Part shown: in pieces, positions 59,197-64,000 of the stretch
How the letters are laid out: the number at the start of each line of letters is the position of its first letter
How positions within the stretch are numbered: the first letter of the stretch is position 1
From: Streptomyces avidinii
Lineage (GTDB): Bacteria; Actinomycetota; Actinomycetes; Streptomycetales; Streptomycetaceae
Assembly: GCF_014650695.1 (NCBI RefSeq)
Contig: NZ_BMVL01000002.1
Location: 763,416 to 827,415 of the forward strand
DNA length: 64,000 bases
Direction of reading: 5' to 3'
Position numbers and translations under genes: made by a program
Notes under the pieces: model-generated
What the model saw: only the letters and a program-made list of their open reading frames with translations
Database searches by the model: none
What the model was told of the DNA's origin: nothing

Positions 59197-59967
59197 ATGA
59201 CCACGCATACGGACGCCTGCGGGCCGATGGGACGGTTGGCCGCGCACCGAGAGATCGACCCCGGCGGGCTCGCCCGGCGGGCGGAGGTCGAGGAGTACGA
59301 GCTGCGCGCCGTATTGCGGGGCGCGACCCGGGAACCGGACCTGCTGCGGCGGCTCGCGCCCGCGCTCGGGGTCCATGCCGCGGACCTCTTCGTCCTTGCC
59401 GGAGCACCGGTGCCGGAGGATCTCGCGCCGCTGGACGCCACGGCGGGGCGATCACTCCCCTACCTGATACGCCAGTTCGTGCTGTTGCCGCCGGAGGCCA
59501 GGCGCGAAGTGCTCTGCTTCGTACGGTCGTTGCCGCAGGAGGAACGCACCGGACCCGTTCCGGACCCCCGACCGTACGAGCAGTACCCGCCGGGTTTCGG
59601 CGGCGTGCTCCTGCGGATGCTCGCCAACCGGAACCTGGACTGGAACGGTTCCGTCCGGGTCTTGCACACGCTGGCCGGCCTGTACGTGAGCCCGTCCACG
59701 ATCGGTGGCGTCGGGCACGGCACCGTGGAACTCACGCACCACCTGCTGGCCGACTTCGCGATCGTGCTGGGGATTCCGGTCGCCGACCTGACCGCCATGG
59801 CCGGGCCCGTCGCGGAGGGCGGTCTCCGGCTGAGCGATCCGGTCCCGGTCCGGCACTCCGCCGGGCCCGACGCGGCCGTTCTCCTCAAGGAGCTCAGCCG
59901 GCTCAGTGCCGGTCAGGTCCGCCTGGTGGGCGCGGAGGCGGGGGTCGCACCGGGTCGGCTGTACTGA
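59197..59967 (+). CDS. XRE-like helix-turn-helix regulator, 256 aa
   Basis: A 256-aa protein with an N-terminal HTH of XRE type (about 8-60: GRLAAHREIDPGGLARRAEVEEYELRAVLRGA in pieces, then ALGVHAADLFVLAG). The centre has a second HTH-like stretch beginning MLANRNLDWNGSVRVLHTLAGLYVSPSTIGGVGHG. Proteins of this build are widespread in streptomycetes and otherwise uncharacterised. It follows the S24/S26-like pair by 40 bases and could be its regulator, by analogy with HTH-peptidase repressor systems. That link is inference. Confidence 0.75.
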   Translation: MTTHTDACGPMGRLAAHREIDPGGLARRAEVEEYELRAVLRGATREPDLLRRLAPALGVHAADLFVLAGAPVPEDLAPLDATAGRSLPYLIRQFVLLPPEARREVLCFVRSLPQEERTGPVPDPRPYEQYPPGFGGVLLRMLANRNLDWNGSVRVLHTLAGLYVSPSTIGGVGHGTVELTHHLLADFAIVLGIPVADLTAMAGPVAEGGLRLSDPVPVRHSAGPDAAVLLKELSRLSAGQVRLVGAEAGVAPGRLY

Positions 59968-60287
59968 CGGGCGCGGATGCTCCGCCAGGACGGCCGCCGG
60001 GGTGCCGGCGGCCGTCGTGCAGCCCGCCGGCCGTTTGACGAGGTCCGGCGCCGGATGTTCAACCTGGCGACCCCCGGCAGCACCCTCGCCGACGTCAGCG
60101 AGCTGAGCCATCGCCCCTCACCGTCCGGCGCGATCTTGGCGCAGCCGCTTGTAACCCCCCGGTGGCACCGCCCGTCACATGCGCGCAACAGGCACTTCCT
60201 ACGTTGGTCCGCAACGGGATCGACCTGCACACGGCCGCGGCGGCCCGGAGCGGAGCGGTGTCGGCCGGTGGCGCGAGGGGGTCTGCT
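59968..60287. other. Upstream region of the nitrate reductase-type gene
   Basis: 320 bases without a convincing gene. It should contain the promoter of the gene at 60288. The stretch 60151-60178 has GTAAC, a degenerate second half (GTGGC) at six-base spacing, and GTCAC one base out of phase. This faintly resembles the GlnR nitrogen-regulator box, but two of three elements deviate. Confidence 0.35.
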
Positions 60288-63200
60288 GTGGCGGAGACAA
60301 AGGCCGCGACGGGACAGCAGGTGCGTACGGTCTGCTCCTACTGCGGCGTCGGCTGCGGGATCGTCCTGGACATCGCCACGGGCGCCGACGGGCGCCGTAG
60401 GGTGTCCAGGGCGGTCGGCGACAAGCGGCACCCCGCGAACGCCGGGCGCCTGTGCACCAAGGGCGCCACGCACGCCGACATGCTGGCTGCCCCCGGCCGG
60501 CTGGAGACGGCGCTGGTCCGCGGCGAGCGGGGCGCCGAGCCCGCGGCCGCCCCGGTGAAGGCGGCCGTCGCCGAGGCGGCCTCGCGCCTGCGGGGGATCC
60601 TTGACGAGCACGGCCCCGACGCGCTGGCGCTCTACGTCTCCGGCCAGATGTCGCTGGAGGCCCAGTACGTGGCGAACAAGCTCGCCAAGGGCTTCCTGCG
60701 GACCAACCGGATCGAATCCAACTCACGGTTGTGCATGGCGAGCGCCGGCAGCGGCTACAAGCTCTCGCTCGGCGCCGACGGGCCCCCCGGCTCCTACGAG
60801 GACTTCGAGCGGGCGGACGCCTTCTTCGTCATCGGCTCCAACATGGCCGACTGCCATCCCGTCCTCTTCCTGCGGATGATGGACCGCATCAAGACCGCCG
60901 GCGCCCGACTCATCGTGGTCGACCCGCGGCGCAACGCCACCGCCGAGAAGGCCGACCTGTTCCTGCAGATCCGCCCGGGCACCGACCTGGCCCTGCTCAA
61001 CGGTCTGCTGCGCCTGCTCGTCGAGGGCGGCTGGACCGACCCCGAGTTCATCGCCGAGCACACCGAGGGCTGGCAGGACATGCCGGCCTTCCTGCAGGAC
61101 TACGCGCCCGCACGCGTCGCCGCGATCACCGGCATCCCGGAGGACGACATCCGGCTGGCCGCCCGCTGGATCGGGGAGGCGGGCGAATGGATGAGCTGCT
61201 GGACCATGGGCCTCAACCAGTCCGTCCACGGCACCTGGAACACCAACGCCCTGGTCAACCTGCACCTCGCCACCGGCGCCATCTGCCGCCCGGGCAGCGG
61301 CCCCTTCTCCCTCACCGGCCAGCCCAACGCGATGGGCGGACGGGAGATGGGCTACATGGGGCCGGGGCTGCCCGGCCAGCGCTCGGTCCTGGTGGCGGAG
61401 GACCGCGAGCGCGTCGAGGAGCTGTGGGGCATACCGAAGGGGACGCTGCGCACCGACGTCGGGCGCGGCACCATCGAGATGTTCGAGAAGATGGCCGCCG
61501 GTGAGATCAAGGCGTGCTGGATCATCTGCACCAATCCGGTGGCCTCCGTCGCCAACCGCAGCACCGTCATCAAGGCGCTGGAGACCGCCGAACTGGTCAT
61601 CACCCAGGACGTGTTCGCGGAGACCGAGACCAACGCCTACGCCGACATCGCCCTGCCTGCCACCCTCTGGGCCGAGGCGGACGGAGTGATGATCAACTCG
61701 GAGCGCAACCTCACCCTGGTGCAGGGGGCGGCCGACCCGCCCGGCGAGGCCCTCCCCGACTGGCGGCTGATCGCCGATGTCGCCTGCGCGATGGGGTTCG
61801 CCGAGGCCTTCACGTACACGTGCGCCGAGGAGGTCTTCGAGGAACTGCGGCAGGCCTGGAACCCGGAGACCGGCTGGGACCTGCGCGGGGTCACGTACGA
61901 GCGGCTGCGCTCGGGTCCGGTGCAGTGGCCGGCCGGCCCGGGCGGGCCGGACCGCAATCCGGTCCGCTACCTCAATGACGGCGTCAGCAGGACCCTGGTC
62001 GAGCGCGCGGACGGCAGCCGTCCCCGGCTGGTCTTCCCGACGGCGACGGGACGGGCGGTGTTCTTCGCCCGCCCCCATCTGCCGGACGGTGAACTCCCGG
62101 ACGAGGACTATCCGTTCGTGCTCAACACGGGCCGCGTGCAGCACCAGTGGCACACTCTGACCAAGACCGGCAAGGTCGCCAAGCTGGCCAGGCTCAATCC
62201 CGGACCGTTCGTGGAGGTACACCCGCAGGACGCGGCCGCCCTCGGGATCGCGGAGGGCGACGGGGTGGAGGTGGCCTCCCGGCGCGGGCGGGCCGTGCTG
62301 CCCGCTGTCGTCACCGACCGGGTACGGCCCGGGAACTGCTTCGCCCCCTTCCACTGGAACGACCTGTTCGGCGAGTACCTGAGCGTCAATGCCGTCACCG
62401 ACGACGCCGTCGACCCGATCTCCTTCCAGCCCGGCTTCAAGATGTGCGCGGTGACGCTGACGAGGACGCTGGCTCCGGTGCCGCCCCCGACCACTCCGGT
62501 CGCGGCTCCCGCCCCGGTCGCGGCCCCCGCCCCGGCCCTGCCCGTTGCCGCCGTGCCCGCCCCGGCCCTGCCGGAAGGGGACGGCACGACGCCGACCCGC
62601 CCGGCGGCGGCCGCCCCGGCAACCGCCGCACTCGGCTCCCTGTTCGGGCTGGACGACCGCACGCCGCCCACCCTGTCCGACCGGGAGCGCCAGTACCTCG
62701 CCGGCTTCCTCGCCGGACTCGCCTCCGCCCCGCCCGGCACCGGCGTCCCGTCGCTTCCCGCCGGCGCCCCGTTCGAGGCCGGGCACGCCCTGTGGGTCGA
62801 CGGGGTCCTCGCCGGCACGTACTCGCGTAGGGCGACCGCTCTGGCCGCCGCTCCCCCGGCCGCCGCTCCCCTCTCCGCCCCGGCGGAGGTCCCCGCGGCC
62901 CAGGACCCGCCGACCCGGCAGACCGTGGTCCTGTGGGCCTCCCAGACGGGCAACGCCGAGGACCTCGCCGCCACCGTCGCGGCGGCCCTGACCGAGGGCG
63001 GCACCCCGGCGGTCGTGCACGGCATGGCCGACCGCATGCCCGCCGCCCTGACCCCCGGCACGGACCTGCTGGTCGTCACCAGCACCTTCGGCGACGGTGA
63101 CGCACCGGACAACGGCGCCGCGTTCTGGGAGTTGCTGGGCGCAGTCGACGCGCCCCGCCTCCAGGACGTCCGGTACGCGGTCCTCGCGCTCGGCGACTCC

Positions 63201-64000
63201 TCCTACGACGCCTTCTGCGGCCACGGCCGACGGCTCGACCAGCGCCTCGAAGAGCTCGGAGCCCATCGCCTCCTGCCCCGGGCGGACTGCGAGCCCGACT
63301 ACGAGGAGCCCGCGGGCCGGTGGCTGGTACAGGTGCGCGAGGCGCTCGCGGCCGCCCCGGCCCCGGCGGCGGCCGAGCGGTCACGACGCGCGGCGGACCG
63401 GAATTCCCCGTACACCGCACGCCTGTCCGGCAACCGGCTGCTCGGTCTGCCCGGCGCCACCAAGGAGATTCGCCGGTTCACCTTCGACCTGGGCGAGGAC
63501 GGCCCCGCGTACGAGCCGGGCGACGCGCTCGGGGTCCAGCCGGTCAACTGCCCCGGCCTGGTGACCGAATGGCTGGCCGCCACCGGTCTGTCCCCGCACG
63601 CGGAGGTCGTCGTACCGGGCCGCGACCCCATGCCCTTCACCGAGGCGCTCCACCGGCACCTGGACATCACCCGTCTCACCCCCGACCTGCTGCGCTTCAT
63701 CACCGAGCACACCGGCGACCGCAGGCTCAAGCAGCTGACGCGCCCCGACAACAAGGACGGCCTCGCCCGGTGGACCTGGGGCCGCGGGCCCGTCGACGTG
63801 CTGGCCGAGTACCCGGTCCGGCTGAGTGCCCAGGAGTGGGCCGAGCGACTGCGACGCCTCCGGCCGCGGCTCTACTCCATCTCCTCCAGCCCGCTCGTCG
63901 ACCCGCAGGAGGTCAGCCTGACCGTCTCGGTCCTGCGCTACGAGGGGCCGGGCGGCCACCTCCGAAAGGGCGTGGCCTCCACTTTCCTCGCGGACGCCGA
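60288..64000 (+). CDS. Molybdopterin nitrate reductase fused to CysJ-like diflavin reductase (C-terminus cut)
   Basis: At least 1237 codons, open to the right edge. The N-terminus binds a 4Fe-4S cluster (Cys16, Cys19, Cys23, Cys56). A molybdopterin oxidoreductase domain follows, with the probable Mo-ligand Cys149 in SNSRLCMASAG, the pattern of assimilatory NasA-type nitrate reductases. The dinucleotide-binding domain ends near residue 730. After a Pro/Ala linker comes a CysJ-type flavodoxin (about 880-1020: WASQTGNAEDLA, STFGDGDAPDNG), then the FAD-binding reductase domain from about 1040. The fusion should take electrons from NADPH to nitrate in one chain. GTG 60288 follows GAGGGGG. Confidence 0.9.
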   Translation, partial: MAETKAATGQQVRTVCSYCGVGCGIVLDIATGADGRRRVSRAVGDKRHPANAGRLCTKGATHADMLAAPGRLETALVRGERGAEPAAAPVKAAVAEAASRLRGILDEHGPDALALYVSGQMSLEAQYVANKLAKGFLRTNRIESNSRLCMASAGSGYKLSLGADGPPGSYEDFERADAFFVIGSNMADCHPVLFLRMMDRIKTAGARLIVVDPRRNATAEKADLFLQIRPGTDLALLNGLLRLLVEGGWTDPEFIAEHTEGWQDMPAFLQDYAPARVAAITGIPEDDIRLAARWIGEAGEWMSCWTMGLNQSVHGTWNTNALVNLHLATGAICRPGSGPFSLTGQPNAMGGREMGYMGPGLPGQRSVLVAEDRERVEELWGIPKGTLRTDVGRGTIEMFEKMAAGEIKACWIICTNPVASVANRSTVIKALETAELVITQDVFAETETNAYADIALPATLWAEADGVMINSERNLTLVQGAADPPGEALPDWRLIADVACAMGFAEAFTYTCAEEVFEELRQAWNPETGWDLRGVTYERLRSGPVQWPAGPGGPDRNPVRYLNDGVSRTLVERADGSRPRLVFPTATGRAVFFARPHLPDGELPDEDYPFVLNTGRVQHQWHTLTKTGKVAKLARLNPGPFVEVHPQDAAALGIAEGDGVEVASRRGRAVLPAVVTDRVRPGNCFAPFHWNDLFGEYLSVNAVTDDAVDPISFQPGFKMCAVTLTRTLAPVPPPTTPVAAPAPVAAPAPALPVAAVPAPALPEGDGTTPTRPAAAAPATAALGSLFGLDDRTPPTLSDRERQYLAGFLAGLASAPPGTGVPSLPAGAPFEAGHALWVDGVLAGTYSRRATALAAAPPAAAPLSAPAEVPAAQDPPTRQTVVLWASQTGNAEDLAATVAAALTEGGTPAVVHGMADRMPAALTPGTDLLVVTSTFGDGDAPDNGAAFWELLGAVDAPRLQDVRYAVLALGDSSYDAFCGHGRRLDQRLEELGAHRLLPRADCEPDYEEPAGRWLVQVREALAAAPAPAAAERSRRAADRNSPYTARLSGNRLLGLPGATKEIRRFTFDLGEDGPAYEPGDALGVQPVNCPGLVTEWLAATGLSPHAEVVVPGRDPMPFTEALHRHLDITRLTPDLLRFITEHTGDRRLKQLTRPDNKDGLARWTWGRGPVDVLAEYPVRLSAQEWAERLRRLRPRLYSISSSPLVDPQEVSLTVSVLRYEGPGGHLRKGVASTFLADA

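Overview
The window is a chromosomal segment of a Streptomyces or a very close relative. Coding is dense and the third codon position is almost always G or C. Diagnostic content includes a short chaplin, a 2-methylisoborneol operon with its cyclic-nucleotide-domain encapsulin, frequent GTG and TTG starts, GTGA/ATGA stop-start overlaps, and two genes with the rare TTA codon read by the bldA tRNA. I recognise no rRNA or tRNA gene, CRISPR array, insertion sequence or prophage. Both edges cut genes: a methyltransferase on the left and a nitrate reductase-type fusion on the right.

Layout. 1-8.1 kb: small housekeeping and accessory genes (methyltransferase, PadR regulator, short chaplin, hydroxyacid dehydrogenase, double-Nudix protein, HD protein, GNAT acetyltransferase, membrane proteins) and a three-gene operon of very small proteins. 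8.2-18.1 kb: a large MalT-like LuxR regulator, an S1-domain gene with apparent frameshifts, an APH(6)-type kinase, an OmpR-type two-component system, then an MmpL exporter coupled to a DUF2993 lipid-binding protein. 18.2-21.5 kb: a TetR regulator, a seven-helix DUF6545-type membrane protein, three tandem hairpins with related loops, and an XRE-ImmA/IrrE pair. 21.5-26.8 kb: a ketosynthase-ACP-alpha-oxoamine synthase fusion with a coupled NAD(P)-binding protein and a divergent cyclase-family hydrolase. 26.9-33.6 kb: a GAF/SpoIIE phosphatase and a sugar-type ABC importer. 33.6-38.7 kb: a secreted NPP1-like protein, a 32-residue membrane peptide, and two divergent regulator/enzyme pairs (MarR-SDR, TetR-FAD oxidase) with clear operators. 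38.8-42.6 kb: the 2-methylisoborneol operon (encapsulin shell, terpene cyclase, geranyl-PP methyltransferase). 43-64 kb: class A beta-lactamase, further regulator/enzyme pairs (TetR-SDR, PadR-acyl-CoA dehydrogenase), a GPP34 protein, a P-loop kinase, secreted and membrane proteins, a carotenoid oxygenase, a PBP4-type carboxypeptidase, an S24/S26-like protein with an unknown partner, and a molybdopterin nitrate reductase fused to a CysJ-like diflavin reductase.

How genes work together. The clearest multi-gene system is the encapsulin operon: the shell gene comes first, its probable cargo (2-methylisoborneol synthase with a disordered Pro/Ala N-terminus) second, and the enzyme supplying the substrate (2-methyl-GPP) third. 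The least characterised biosynthetic unit is the KS-ACP-AONS fusion, which combines a complete condensing active site with a PLP enzyme and no acyltransferase. Four regulator genes (MarR, two TetR, PadR) each lie beside a probable target, with near-perfect inverted repeats at the control region.
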